A stretch of 64,000 nucleotides of DNA from CAWKOH01 sp963851245 (lineage in GTDB: Bacteria > Actinomycetota > Acidimicrobiia > Acidimicrobiales > Palsa-688): positions 62,001 through 126,000 of the forward strand of contig CAWKOH010000007.1 in NCBI GenBank assembly GCA_963851245.1. The letters are read 5' to 3'. Of the stretch, positions 8,662 to 17,550 are shown piece after piece; position 1 is the stretch's first letter, and every line of letters starts with the position of its first letter. The notes beneath the pieces were generated by a model. That model saw nothing but the letters and a program-made list of their open reading frames with translations, did not search any database and was not told the origin of the DNA. Made by a program: the position numbers and the translations under genes.

Positions 8662-9522
8662 TCAGCTGGACTTGCTGTTCGGCTGGTCCGAGGACGGGCC
8701 GGTTAGCTTGGTTGTCTTGTTAGCCGGCTGGGGGCCTGACCGGGCGAAGCGCGGGTCGACCGGGTAGTCCTGAGTTCCGGTGTTGGTCGTGACCGAAAGA
8801 CCCTCGACCCCGCTGCCTTCCGGCCACCAAGCTATGAAGTGGCCGTTGCCGACAGTCGCGGTCACGTCTGAACCGTCTACGAGCAGTAGCCCAATAGCGG
8901 TTACGGAGGAGCCGGTCCGACCTACGGCGACCGTGTAGAGGTCGCCGGCCGGCGTCCGGGTCGTCACCTTGTCCAGGCTGGCGGTGTTAGCCGTCACCGG
9001 TGGCTCACCGGTGGTGTCGACCGGGCTGAGCGAGATCACCGAGGGGCTGGCGAGACAGGCCATCGTGTCGGTCCCGTTGCTGTAGAGGGTCAGGGTGAGG
9101 TCCCCCCTGGTGTCAACCAGCACCGGGCTCCACGGGCCTCCATACTGCAGTGGACCCTGCTTCTCACCGGCTGCTGGCTGGGTCGCGGCGGCCTGGTCGA
9201 AGCGGGGCGAGCACAGGGCCTCAGCCGCCGAGATCTGGGCTGGGTCGGCTGAGGTGGGCCGGGCGGTCCAGCTGGCCAGCGCGTACGCAGCCGTCGATGA
9301 TTTCACCGGCGTGGCCGGCGTCGAGCCACCCACCTCGATGAGAGTCAGTGACGCGGCCGTGGCAGCGGCAGCCAATCCTGCCAGCGGAATCGCGTAGCGT
9401 CGGGTGCGGGCCCGTCGCGGGGAGGGCGCCATGACCGCCGGTGGCTGGAAAGTGAGCGTGTCGAAGCGGTCTAGGAGAGCGTCGAGTAGCCGGTCCTCAA
9501 AGGTGTCGGCGGTGGCGGTCAT
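8662..9522 (-). CDS. Membrane-anchored hypothetical protein partnered with an ECF sigma factor
   Basis: 286 residues: a short cytoplasmic N-terminus (FEDRLLDALLDRFDTL), a single helix about 43-62 (YAIPLAGLAAAATAASLTLI), and a Thr/Ser-rich extracytoplasmic domain ending in a Lys/Ser tail. The start overlaps the sigma gene by 4 nt, so the two are co-translated. The layout is that of a putative anti-sigma or sigma-linked sensor, but there is no zinc HxxxCxxC motif. No family recognised. Confidence 0.7.
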   Translation of the reverse strand: MTATADTFEDRLLDALLDRFDTLTFQPPAVMAPSPRRARTRRYAIPLAGLAAAATAASLTLIEVGGSTPATPVKSSTAAYALASWTARPTSADPAQISAAEALCSPRFDQAAATQPAAGEKQGPLQYGGPWSPVLVDTRGDLTLTLYSNGTDTMACLASPSVISLSPVDTTGEPPVTANTASLDKVTTRTPAGDLYTVAVGRTGSSVTAIGLLLVDGSDVTATVGNGHFIAWWPEGSGVEGLSVTTNTGTQDYPVDPRFARSGPQPANKTTKLTGPSSDQPNSKSS

Positions 9523-10091
9523 ATCAGAACCTCCTTCATGGTTGTGTCGCCTTCTCCCACAGCGGGGCCGCCAGGCTGGGACTGCATCGCTCGGCGCAGG
9601 GCCCTGCGGGCCCGGGACAGGCGCACCCGGAATGCTGCGGGGCTGATACCTGCAGCTTCCGCCGCTGCGGCCGGGCGAAGCGAGGATTCACCGGCCAGAA
9701 GCAGTACCTGCCGGTACCGCTCGGGCAGGGAGTCCATGGCGGCACGAAGCCGGGCCGCCTCCATGGAGGCGTCCATGCGGGCGAGCAGGGTTTCGAAGTC
9801 GTCGGGTCTGAGAAGTGCTCGAGCGTCTAGGCGGGCTCGGGCGAGCTGCTCGCGGACCGCACGGCGACGTTGATTCGCCAGCAGGTTGGCGGCGATCCCA
9901 AAGAGCCAGGCGGCAGGGTCACCCTTCGCTGGATCGTAGGAGTCGGAATGCTCCAACGCAGCCAAGAAGGTGGCAGCCACCAGATCGGCCACCTCACCGG
10001 GGCTCGACAACCTCCGGGCAGCAAAACCGGTAACCCGGTCGACGTGATCTCGATAGAGAGCGGCAAAGGTCTCACGGTCCATACCAGTCAT
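9519..10091 (-). CDS. ECF-type RNA polymerase sigma factor
   Basis: 190 residues. Region 2 reads FAALYRDHVDRVTGFAARRL ... DLVAATFLAALEHSDSYD and DPAAWLFGIAANLLANQRRR (core and -10 binding). Region 4 reads LPERYRQVLLLAGESSLRP then AAAEAAGISPAAFRVRLSRAR, a helix-turn-helix for -35 recognition. Upstream of and overlapping its membrane partner. Starts MTGMDRETF; the second ATG at residue 4 is also possible. Confidence 0.9.
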   Translation of the reverse strand: MTGMDRETFAALYRDHVDRVTGFAARRLSSPGEVADLVAATFLAALEHSDSYDPAKGDPAAWLFGIAANLLANQRRRAVREQLARARLDARALLRPDDFETLLARMDASMEAARLRAAMDSLPERYRQVLLLAGESSLRPAAAAEAAGISPAAFRVRLSRARRALRRAMQSQPGGPAVGEGDTTMKEVLI

Positions 10092-10137
10092 CCGTGCTTG
10101 ACCACCCCCTCGCCGTCGCTCGAACCCATGTCATGTA

Positions 10138-10413
10138 TTGGTCGCAGGCGACCAAGCGTTACACGGCCCATGGGGGCGGTACCTCTCAGGCGGATGCGAG
10201 CATCCGGCCTTCGGTGGCATCCTGTGGGCCGTGGTCGTGATCGGCGGGATTGCCTTGTCGGTAGTGGTTGCGGGTGTCTCCACTCTGGTCACAGAGGCGT
10301 GGCGCCGGCGCCAGCTGCGACCTTGTCGAACGCTGCTCGAGCGCTGGCAGCCCTACTGCCGGGGTTCGGTGGCTGATGAGGCGCAACGCTGGCTGGATGA
10401 GCAGCAGAGCTAG
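10138..10413 (+). CDS. Small hypothetical membrane protein
   Basis: 91 residues from a TTG at 10138; start uncertain. One hydrophobic segment (ILWAVVVIGGIALSVVVAGVSTLV) followed by a basic, amphipathic tail ending DEAQRWLDEQQS. Divergent from the ECF sigma gene. No recognised family and no ribosome site, so this is a weak call resting on the single clear membrane helix with a charged tail. Confidence 0.35.
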   Translation: MVAGDQALHGPWGRYLSGGCEHPAFGGILWAVVVIGGIALSVVVAGVSTLVTEAWRRRQLRPCRTLLERWQPYCRGSVADEAQRWLDEQQS

Positions 10414-10531
10414 ACCCCGAGGCCGGCTCCGTCCGCCGATCTCGGCTGTGACGGAGTAGGGACTAACTATCCCCTGCGGAGTCGGGCTGATGTGTGCCGT
10501 CCTTGCAGACGCGAGGCGGAACTCGGAATTC

Positions 10532-11717
10532 TCAGCCGGCCCGCACCACGAGGGCGTCGCCCTGGCCGCCGCCACCACAAAGAGCGGCCACCCCGATTCC
10601 GCCACCCCGGCGGCGCAGCTCGTGAAGGAGGGTGAGGGCTAGACGGTTGCCGGATGCTCCAATGGGGTGGCCGAGAGCCACCGCGCCGCCGTTCGGGTTG
10701 ACGATGTCCGAGGAGAGGCCCAGGTCGTCGATCGAGGCCAGAGCGACGGCGGCAAAGGCCTCGTTGAACTCGAAGACGGCCACGTCTTTCACCGCCAGAC
10801 CCGCTCGATCGAGAGCCTTCGATGCGGATCGTGATGGCTGGGTCATGAGGCAAGTGTCCGGGCCGGCCACCATCCCGTAGTTGACGACCCGGCCCAGGGG
10901 CTCGACCCCGTGACGGGCGGCTGCGGCCTCCGACATCACCACGACGGCTGACGCGCCGTCGGATATCTGAGAAGCGTTGCCCGCCGTGATGGACCCGTCC
11001 TTGGCGAAAGCCGGACGCAGGGAAGCCAGAGACTCACTGGTGGTTCCGGGACGGACCCCTTCGTCGGTCGACACGACGAGCGGGTCACCTTTTCGTTGCG
11101 GTATCTCCACGGGCACGATCTCGTCGGCGAAGAACCCGTCCTTGGTGGCACGGGCCGCCCTTTCGTGGGAAGCGGCTGCGAACTCGTCCTGCCGCCGGCG
11201 AGTCACGCCAGGGAATTGGGGCAGATAGTGCTCGCTGTCCAGGCCCATGGCCTCGTGGCTGCGGGCGTCCTCCAGGCCGTCATACATCATGGCGTCGTGG
11301 AGGGTGGCGTCTCCAAGCCGATACCCCTGCCGGGCGCCGAGCAGCAGGTGGGGGGCGGCCGTCATCGACTCCATCCCGCCGGCGACCACGACCTCGGCGT
11401 CTCCGGCCTGGATCATCAGGTCCGCCTGGTAGATGGAGTTGAGGCCGGAGAGACACACCTTGTTGACGATGGCCGCCGGGGTGGTCATGGGAACGCCGGC
11501 GCCGATGGCGGCTTGGCGAGCGGGCAACTGACCCGTGCCTGCCAGCAGGACCTGCCCCATGAGCACGTAGTCGACCTCGTCGGGACTGGTCGCTGGCGCG
11601 CTCCAACGCGGCCCGTATCGCCACCGCTCCGAGTTGGGCGGCAGACAGTGTGCTGAAGGCTCCAGAAAGCTTTCCTATGGGGGTGCGGGCGCCGGCGACG
11701 ATCACCGAACCGGGCAT
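10532..11717 (-). CDS. Acetyl-CoA C-acetyltransferase (thiolase), one frame break near 11585
   Basis: Condenses two acetyl-CoA to acetoacetyl-CoA or cleaves 3-ketoacyl-CoA. The N-terminus MPGSVIVAGARTPIGKLSG (ATG at 11717) breaks after ALERASDQ; the rest continues one frame over as PDEVDYVLMGQVLLAGTGQ. Removing one base of the TCCC (minus strand, 11582-11585) joins them. Catalytic Cys in VNKVCLSGLNSI, His in GGAVALGHPIGASGNR, and second Cys in VAALCGGGGQGDALVV are all intact. About 394 residues when joined, normal length. Beside the epimerase gene, consistent with the ethylmalonyl-CoA route. Confidence 0.88.
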
Positions 11718-11772
11718 TGATTCCTCCTCTGCTCGACGGGCTCCACTCTACGGCCGGCGGTACCCTGAGCAG

Positions 11773-12174
11773 ATGGCGCTCACCGAAGTCGACCACGTGG
11801 CTATAGCCGTCCGGGATCTCGACGCGGCCGTGGCGTGGTACCAGGAGACCTTTGGCTCCACGGTGGCCCACAGGGAGTTCGTCGAGCGCGATGGCGTGGA
11901 GGAAGCCCTGCTGGCGGTGGCTGATTCCTACATCCAGCTGCTCACCCCGATCCGGGATAACTCGCCAGTCGCCAAATTTCTCGAGTCCAAGGGGGAGGGG
12001 ATCCACCACGTCGGCTATCGGGTGGCCGATTGTGGTGCGGCGCTGCGCCAGGCGGTGGCGGCCGGAGCGCGGGCCATCGACGCCGAGCCGCGCCCCGGGT
12101 CGCGGGGCACGACAGTGGCTTTCCTGCACCCGAAGACCGCCTTCGGGACCTTGATCGAGCTGGTGCAAGAGTGA
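11773..12174 (+). CDS. mce: Methylmalonyl-CoA/ethylmalonyl-CoA epimerase
   Basis: Interconverts the (R) and (S) forms of methylmalonyl- or ethylmalonyl-CoA. 133 residues of the VOC (glyoxalase) fold: DHVAIAVRDLDAAVAWYQ with the metal His, ending HVGYRVADCGAAL and HPKTAFGTLIELVQE with the metal His and Glu. ATG at 11773. Divergent from thiolase; its stop overlaps the map start (GTGA). With PccB, the epsilon subunit and the B12 mutase nearby this fits C3/C4 acyl-CoA metabolism. Confidence 0.92.
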   Translation: MALTEVDHVAIAVRDLDAAVAWYQETFGSTVAHREFVERDGVEEALLAVADSYIQLLTPIRDNSPVAKFLESKGEGIHHVGYRVADCGAALRQAVAAGARAIDAEPRPGSRGTTVAFLHPKTAFGTLIELVQE

Positions 12175-13115
12175 GCCCGGAAGTCGCCGTTCGCTCGCTG
12201 AAATCCAACGATCTCTGTTGGTGCGGCAGCGGGCGCAAGTACAAGCGGTGCCACAAGTCGACAGAGGGGTACGTCCGGCCCGGCCATGTCAGCCCGATGC
12301 GCGACGTTCCTGCCTCGATCCCGCCGACCGACTACTTCCGAAGCGGCGAGCCCGAGCAGTGGGACGAGCCCATGGTGAAGTCACCCGACGTGATCTCTCG
12401 TATGAGGGTGGCGGGCCGGATCGCCGCCGAAGTTCTGGCTGTCACAGGCGCGGCTGTCGCCCCCGGCGTCACCACCGAGGACCTCGACGTCATCGCCCAC
12501 GACGCCTACATCGAACGTGGCGCCTTCCCTTCCACCCTGAACTACCACGGATATCCGAAGTCGATCTGCACTTCCGTCAACGAGGTCATCTGCCACGGGA
12601 TACCTGACGATCGGCCGCTAGCCGAAGGCGACATCGTCAACGTCGACGTGACCGCCTACATAGACGGAGTCCACGGCGACTGCAGCGCGACCTTCTACGT
12701 GGGCCAGGTGGACCCGGAGTCGCGCTCGCTGGTCGAGGTGACCCGCCGGTGTCGGGATCTGGGCATCGAAGTCGTGCGGCCCGGCCGGCCTATCTCCGAC
12801 ATCGGGCAGGCCATTGAGTCCGAAGCCCGCGCCCACCGACTCGGCGTTGTGCGGATGTTCGTCGGCCACGGGATAGGGCAGCAGTTCCACATCTCGCCTT
12901 CCGTGCCCCACTACTACGTGCCGGAGGCGTCGACCGTCATGGCGCCAGGGATGACCTTCACCATCGAGCCCATGATCACCATCGGCACGTGGCGAGAGAA
13001 GATGTGGGACAACGGGTGGACCGCCGTCACGACCGACGGGAAGCGGTCCGCCCAGTTCGAGCACACCGTCCTGGTGACCGAGGACGGCGCCGAAGTTCTC
13101 ACACCCGAGCCGTGA
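12171..13115 (+). CDS. map: Type I methionine aminopeptidase with N-terminal SEC-C zinc motif
   Basis: Removes the initiator methionine from new proteins. GTG at 12171 overlaps the epimerase stop; 314 residues. Residues 17-29 are a zinc knuckle CWCGSGRKYKRCH (SEC-C type), seen in the longer MetAP1 class. Metal ligands are recognisable in NVDVTAYIDGVHGDCSATF (two Asp), VGHGIGQQFH (His), FTIEPMI (Glu) and QFEHTVLVT (Glu). Start supported by the need to include the zinc motif. Confidence 0.95.
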   Translation: MSPEVAVRSLKSNDLCWCGSGRKYKRCHKSTEGYVRPGHVSPMRDVPASIPPTDYFRSGEPEQWDEPMVKSPDVISRMRVAGRIAAEVLAVTGAAVAPGVTTEDLDVIAHDAYIERGAFPSTLNYHGYPKSICTSVNEVICHGIPDDRPLAEGDIVNVDVTAYIDGVHGDCSATFYVGQVDPESRSLVEVTRRCRDLGIEVVRPGRPISDIGQAIESEARAHRLGVVRMFVGHGIGQQFHISPSVPHYYVPEASTVMAPGMTFTIEPMITIGTWREKMWDNGWTAVTTDGKRSAQFEHTVLVTEDGAEVLTPEP

Positions 13116-13760
13116 CCTCCCCTGAGATGGGGATGCCGGCGGGGGGTGCGCCGGCTTCCACGTCGGGGCCGCCAGCCGTTGCGCCGGAGGCGGAATCAGC
13201 AGCATCGGTGGACCGTGGCCCGGCCGCTCCGGTAGTCGACGGTCGCAGCCGGCCGGCCCGCAGCCGATGGGCGCGGGTGGCCGACGCCATCGAGATGCCG
13301 GAGAACCCCGAAACCCAGATCTACGGCACCATCACCGCCGGCGCCCTGCTGGCCGCGGAGGCCGACCGCCACGAGACGTTCTGGCAGGTCGGTGGATCGG
13401 TGGCTCTGGCCCTGATCGTCGTGTGGTTCGCCCACGCCTACGCCACCGGGGTGGCGGCCCGGATGCACTCGGGCGAGGGCCGACCCCTGCACAACCTGTT
13501 CCGGGGGATGCTCCACGAACTGGCCCTCCTGCCGCGGGGCTTTCGTCCCGCTGTTCGTGCTACTGCTGGCCGGCGCCTGCGGGGCCAACCTGGTCACGGC
13601 CGAGACGGCCGCTCTGATCAGCGCCGCCGTGCTCCTGGTAGTGCTGGAGCTGCTGGTCGGCTTGCGCAGCGCGCTCCGGCCGGCCGAGATCGTCTTGCAG
13701 GTGGCGGTGTCAGCCTTGATCGGGTTGTCCGTCCTGGTCTTGCGGGTGATCGTGCACTGA
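13112..13760 (+). CDS. Hypothetical membrane protein, one frame break near 13540
   Basis: GTG at 13112 overlaps the map stop. The first part has a Pro/Ala-rich N-terminus, then PENPETQIYGTITAGALLAAEADRHE and a helix SVALALIVVWFAHAYATGVA. After RGMLHELALL the reading continues one frame over with LFVLLLAGACGANLVTAETA and two further helices ending VLVLRVIVH. Joined length about 215 residues with four helices. I do not recognise the family. Same +1 break as in other genes here. Confidence 0.6.
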
Positions 13761-13819
13761 GTGACCGCTGATTGAGAGCCGGTTACGCACTGAGCACACT
13801 CAGACGTCACGATATATAT

Positions 13820-13869
13820 TCTTTGTGCTGAGTATTACACCATATATGATGTACTAGTCAGCACAAAGA
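13820..13869. promoter_or_regulatory. 50-bp AT-rich near-perfect palindrome
   Basis: Two 25-base arms meet at 13844/13845 with no loop; 22 of 25 positions pair. Outer arms CTTTGTGCTGA (13821-13831) and TCAGCACAAAG (13858-13868) are perfect, and the core TACACCATA/TATGATGTA has one mismatch. It is strikingly AT-rich for this genome and lies between the membrane-protein gene and the exonuclease gene, about 117 bases before the latter's start. An operator or a cruciform-forming element is possible; no function is shown. Confidence 0.6.
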
Positions 13870-13985
13870 TGCGGGCCGTGTCGGCGGTGGCGGATCGAAG
13901 TGGTATGAGAGATCTCGTGTATCCGGGTGAGCCGGCCCGCCGCCGGCCCGCCGCCGGCCCGCCGGTCGGCAAGGATGATCGAGCG

Positions 13986-14871
13986 ATGAGAGTTCACCTG
14001 GTCGACGGGACCTACGAGCTGTTCCGCCATTTCTTCGGCGCCCCGCCCCACGTCAACAAAGCCGGCCGCGAAGTCAGCGCCGTACGGGGCGTCCTTTCCT
14101 CTGTGCTCGGCCTGATGGAGGAGGGGGCGACCCATGTCGGGGTGGCCACTGACCACGTGATCGAATCCTTCCGCAACGACATGTGGCCGGGGTACAAGAC
14201 CGGAGCGGGGGTGGATCCGGTCCTCCTGGGCCAGTTCGGATTGCTCGAAGAGGCCCTGGCCGCCATGGGGGTGGTCGTCTGGCCCATGGTCGAGCTCGAG
14301 GCGGATGACGCCCTCGCTTCTGCCGCCGCGGTGGCCGCGGCCGACCCGGTGATCGACCAGGTGGTCATATGCACGCCGGACAAGGACCTGGGCCAGTGCG
14401 TGACCGGCGGCCGGGTGGTACAGCTCGACCGGCGCAAGAAGGCCGTGATCGACGAGGACGGCGTTCGGGCCAAGTTCGGGGTCGGTCCGGCGTCGATTCC
14501 TGACTATCTGGCCCTGGTCGGCGACAGCGCGGACGGCTTCCCGGGCCTGTCCGGTTGGGGGGCGAAGAGCGCCGCCACCGTGCTGGCCCGCTACGAGCAC
14601 CTGGAGGCCATTCCCGATGCAGCCGGCCAGTGGGACGTCGGCGTTCGCAACGCCGGCACTCTCGCCGCCACTTTGAAGGCACAGAAGCGATCTGGCCCTG
14701 TTGTTCCGTGACCTCGCCACTCTGCGATCCCAGCCGCCGGTGATCAAGGATGCCGAGGATCTGCGCTGGAGCCGCCCCGAACACGGCTTTCTCGATTTCT
14801 GCGACGAGGTGCTGGAGTCGCCTCAGCTCTCCGTGCGGGCCTATCGCCTGGCCAAGGAGCGGGCCGGCTGA
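13986..14871 (+). CDS. 5'-3' exonuclease (PolA N-domain type), one frame break near 14687
   Basis: Stand-alone flap/5' nuclease of the PIN/H3TH type, likely in primer removal or repair. ATG at 13986 gives MRVHLVDGTYELFRHFFGAPP. Acidic metal residues appear in ATDHVIESFRNDMWPGYK, VELEADDALASAA and TPDKDLGQCV; the H3TH reads IPDYLALVGDSADGFPGLSGWG. After LAATLKAQ the frame is lost and recovered one base later as DLALLFRDLATLRS, ending YRLAKERAG at 14871. Joined about 295 residues. Confidence 0.85.
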
Positions 14872-14879
14872 AGCGCCCC

Positions 14880-15608
14880 TCAACCCCCCAACAACGCCGG
14901 CTGAGGGCGGAGCAACGCCTCCGCCAGCAGCTCCTGGTAGCGGAACCGGCTCATCTCTACCGCGCCGAGAGACTTCATGTGCGGCGTGGCCCACTGGACA
15001 TCGAGCAGTAGTGCACCGGCGTTCCTGAGCACCTCCACCAGGGCGACGAGGGCCACCTTGGAGGCGTCGGTCTGGCGGTGGAACATGGACTCGCCGGCGA
15101 AGAACCCCCCGATGGCCACCCCGTAAAGGCCTCCGACCAGCCGGCCCCGGCCGTCCCAGGCCTCCACGCTGTGGACCCAGCCCAGCCGGTGCAGCCGGGA
15201 ATACGCGGCCTTGACATCGCGGTCTATCCAGCCTCCTCGCCGGCGCCGGTCGGCGCAGGCATCGATGACCTCGGCGAAGGCGGTGTCGATGCGAATCTCG
15301 AAGTGGGCGCAGGATTTGCGCAATGACCGCGACACCCGCAGTCCACCCCGTTCGAGGGGGATCACTCCCCGGGGATCGGGCGACCACCACGCCATCAACC
15401 CGCGTCGGGCCGGCATGGGGAAGATGCCGGCCCGGTAGGCCGCCAGCAAGGTCCCGGGCTCCAGGTCGGCGCCCACCCCCACGACCTCCTGGTCGCCGGC
15501 CGCGGCGGCCTGCGCCTCCGCCCCCAGAGGAAACACCCAGCGGGTGGGCGGCGGCTCCACCGCGGTCACGACCGCCGCCGCCGTGCTCAGGTAGGGCCGA
15601 GCCGGCAT
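14880..15608 (-). CDS. aat: Leucyl/phenylalanyl-tRNA--protein transferase
   Basis: Adds Leu or Phe to N-terminal Arg/Lys of proteins, feeding the N-degron pathway. ATG at 15608 follows GGAGCGTGAG; 242 residues. Motifs YRAGIFPMP, MAWWSPDPRGVIPLE, RGGWIDRDVKAAYSRLH, HSVEAWDGRGRLVGGLYG, GGFFAGESMFHRQTDASKVA and LLDVQWATPHMKSLGA are all present. Convergent with the exonuclease gene. Confidence 0.96.
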   Translation of the reverse strand: MPARPYLSTAAAVVTAVEPPPTRWVFPLGAEAQAAAAGDQEVVGVGADLEPGTLLAAYRAGIFPMPARRGLMAWWSPDPRGVIPLERGGLRVSRSLRKSCAHFEIRIDTAFAEVIDACADRRRRGGWIDRDVKAAYSRLHRLGWVHSVEAWDGRGRLVGGLYGVAIGGFFAGESMFHRQTDASKVALVALVEVLRNAGALLLDVQWATPHMKSLGAVEMSRFRYQELLAEALLRPQPALLGG

Positions 15609-15726
15609 GCTCACGCTCCAAGTCTGCCCCAACAGCCCTGAGATGGACCGGAGCGCACCGCGGTAACCCCGATCTGGCCCCCGCCCCGGACTGTCGGCCG
15701 GCCGGGCCAACTACCCTGTTAACCCG

Positions 15727-17283
15727 ATGTCAGAGCATCCCATGACCGAACGCCTCGCAGAACTGGCCCAGCGCCGGGAGGCCGCCCTTCACGCCGGCTC
15801 GCCTCACGCGGTGGAGCGCCAGCACTCCAAGGGCAAGATGACCGCCCGGGAGCGCATCGACTACCTGCTGGACGAGGGCTCTTTCCAGGAGCTGGACATG
15901 CTCGCCCGGACCCGGGCGCCCGGCTTGCCCGAGGAGAAGCGCCCCTACACCGACGGGGTTATCACGGGCTTCGGAACCGTCGACGGCCGCAAGGTCTGCA
16001 TCTTCTCCCAGGACTTCACCGTCAACGGCGGATCGCTCGGCGAGGTATTCGGGGAGAAGGTCCACAAGATCATGGATCTGGCCACTTCCCTGGGGGTGCC
16101 CATGATCGGTATCAACGACGGCGGCGGGGCCCGGGTCCAGGAAGGCGTCGTCGGCCTGCACTACTTCGGCGGCATCTTCAAGCGCAATGTCGACGCGTCC
16201 GGCGTGATCCCCCAGATCAGCGTGATCATGGGCTCATGCGCCGGCGGGGCCGTGTACAGCCCGGCTATGACGGATTTCATCTTCATGGTGCGCGACACCT
16301 CGCAGATGTTCATCACCGGTCCTGATGTGGTGAAGACCGTCACCGGTGAGGAGGTGACCCTGGAACAGTTGGGCGGCGCTCTCACCCACGCCACCAAGTC
16401 GGGGGTGGCCGCCTTCGTGACCGCCGACGAGAAGAGCTGCCTCGACGAGGTGCGCTACCTGCTGAGCTTCCTCCCGTCCAACAACATGGAGGAGCCGCCC
16501 CGGGTAGACACCGGCGACGACCCCGAACGGGCCACCCCTGAGTTGCAGCAGCTGATACCCCCGAGCCCCAACCAGCCCTACGACATGAAGAAGGTCATCG
16601 CCGCCGTGGTCGACGACGGCGACTTCATCGAGTACCACGCCCTGTGGGCCATGAACCTGGTGTGCGGCTTCGCCCGCATCGACGGCCACGTGGTGGGAAT
16701 CGTCGGCAACCAGCCCCAGAACCTGGCCGGGGTGCTCGACATCGAAAGCTCGGAAAAAGGGGCTCGTTTCGTGCGCACCTGCGACTCCTTCAACATCCCA
16801 CTGGTGACGTTCGTGGACGTCCCCGGCTTCATGCCGGGAACCGATCAGGAATACGGGGGCATCATCCGCCACGGAGCGAAACTGCTCTACGCCTACTGCG
16901 AATCCACTGTCCCCCGGATCCAGATCATCACCCGCAAGGCCTACGGCGGGGCCTATGTGGTCATGAACTCCAAGTCCATCGGCGCCGATCTGTCCTTCGC
17001 CTGGCCCTCGGCCGAGCTGGCCGTAATGGGCCCTCAAGGAGCAGTGGACATCGTGTACCGGCGGGAGCTGGCCACCTCGTCGGACGCCGCCGCTCGGCGA
17101 GCCCAGTTGGTCGACGAGTACACCGAGAAATTCGCCAACCCCTACCTGGCAGCCGAGCGCGGTTACGTGGACGACGTGATCGATCCGGCCGATACCCGCA
17201 AGGTGCTGGCTCGCAGCCTGGACCTGTTACGCACTAAGCGGGAGGAACTCCCGAAGCGCAAACACGGGAACGTCCCGCTGTGA
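15727..17283 (+). CDS. pccB: Propionyl-CoA carboxylase beta subunit
   Basis: Carboxyltransferase half of an acyl-CoA carboxylase; makes methylmalonyl-CoA from propionyl-CoA. 518 residues. KMTARERIDYLLDEGSFQE, then the oxyanion glycine pairs SCAGGAVYSPAMTDF (first half) and RKAYGGAYVVMNSKSIGAD (second half). The Asp at the acyl pocket lies in the segment after VDVPGFMPGTDQEYGG. The next gene overlaps by 4 nt and encodes the epsilon subunit. The biotin alpha subunit is not in this window. Confidence 0.93.
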   Translation: MSEHPMTERLAELAQRREAALHAGSPHAVERQHSKGKMTARERIDYLLDEGSFQELDMLARTRAPGLPEEKRPYTDGVITGFGTVDGRKVCIFSQDFTVNGGSLGEVFGEKVHKIMDLATSLGVPMIGINDGGGARVQEGVVGLHYFGGIFKRNVDASGVIPQISVIMGSCAGGAVYSPAMTDFIFMVRDTSQMFITGPDVVKTVTGEEVTLEQLGGALTHATKSGVAAFVTADEKSCLDEVRYLLSFLPSNNMEEPPRVDTGDDPERATPELQQLIPPSPNQPYDMKKVIAAVVDDGDFIEYHALWAMNLVCGFARIDGHVVGIVGNQPQNLAGVLDIESSEKGARFVRTCDSFNIPLVTFVDVPGFMPGTDQEYGGIIRHGAKLLYAYCESTVPRIQIITRKAYGGAYVVMNSKSIGADLSFAWPSAELAVMGPQGAVDIVYRRELATSSDAAARRAQLVDEYTEKFANPYLAAERGYVDDVIDPADTRKVLARSLDLLRTKREELPKRKHGNVPL

Positions 17284-17489
17284 GCGAGCCCGGCGCCGTC
17301 CAGTCGGGCCCGACACCGGCCGAGCTGGCCGCCATCGTCGCCGCTGTCGAGGTCGCCTGGCCCCGGCCCGTCATCCTCGACGTGGCGGCCGGGCCGGCGC
17401 GTCCAGGGCCGTGGCGCTTCTCGGGCCGGTGGTGGTCCAAGCCCAGCGCCGTGCAGCGCAACCGGCCCTGGGTCGACCGGACTTCCTGA
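17280..17489 (+). CDS. Acyl-CoA carboxylase epsilon subunit
   Basis: Small actinobacterial subunit that stabilises the biotin/carboxyltransferase complex. 69 residues with the characteristic PTPAELAAIVAAVEVAW and a terminal PWRFSGRWWSKP. GTG at 17280 overlaps the pccB stop (GTGA). Short, fast-evolving proteins of this type are recognised mainly by this pattern and by position, so the call is strong but not certain. Confidence 0.8.
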   Translation: MSEPGAVQSGPTPAELAAIVAAVEVAWPRPVILDVAAGPARPGPWRFSGRWWSKPSAVQRNRPWVDRTS

Positions 17490-17550
17490 ATTTCCTCGAG
17501 CCGCGACGCCGCGACTACGCGAATAGCCCCGCTGCGGGGTTTGTACTGGT

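Noticed and set aside
17527..17539. CCCCG-CTG-CGGGG hairpin as a terminator
   Set aside because: Stem is only five pairs and only three T residues follow; not distinguishable from chance in GC-rich DNA.
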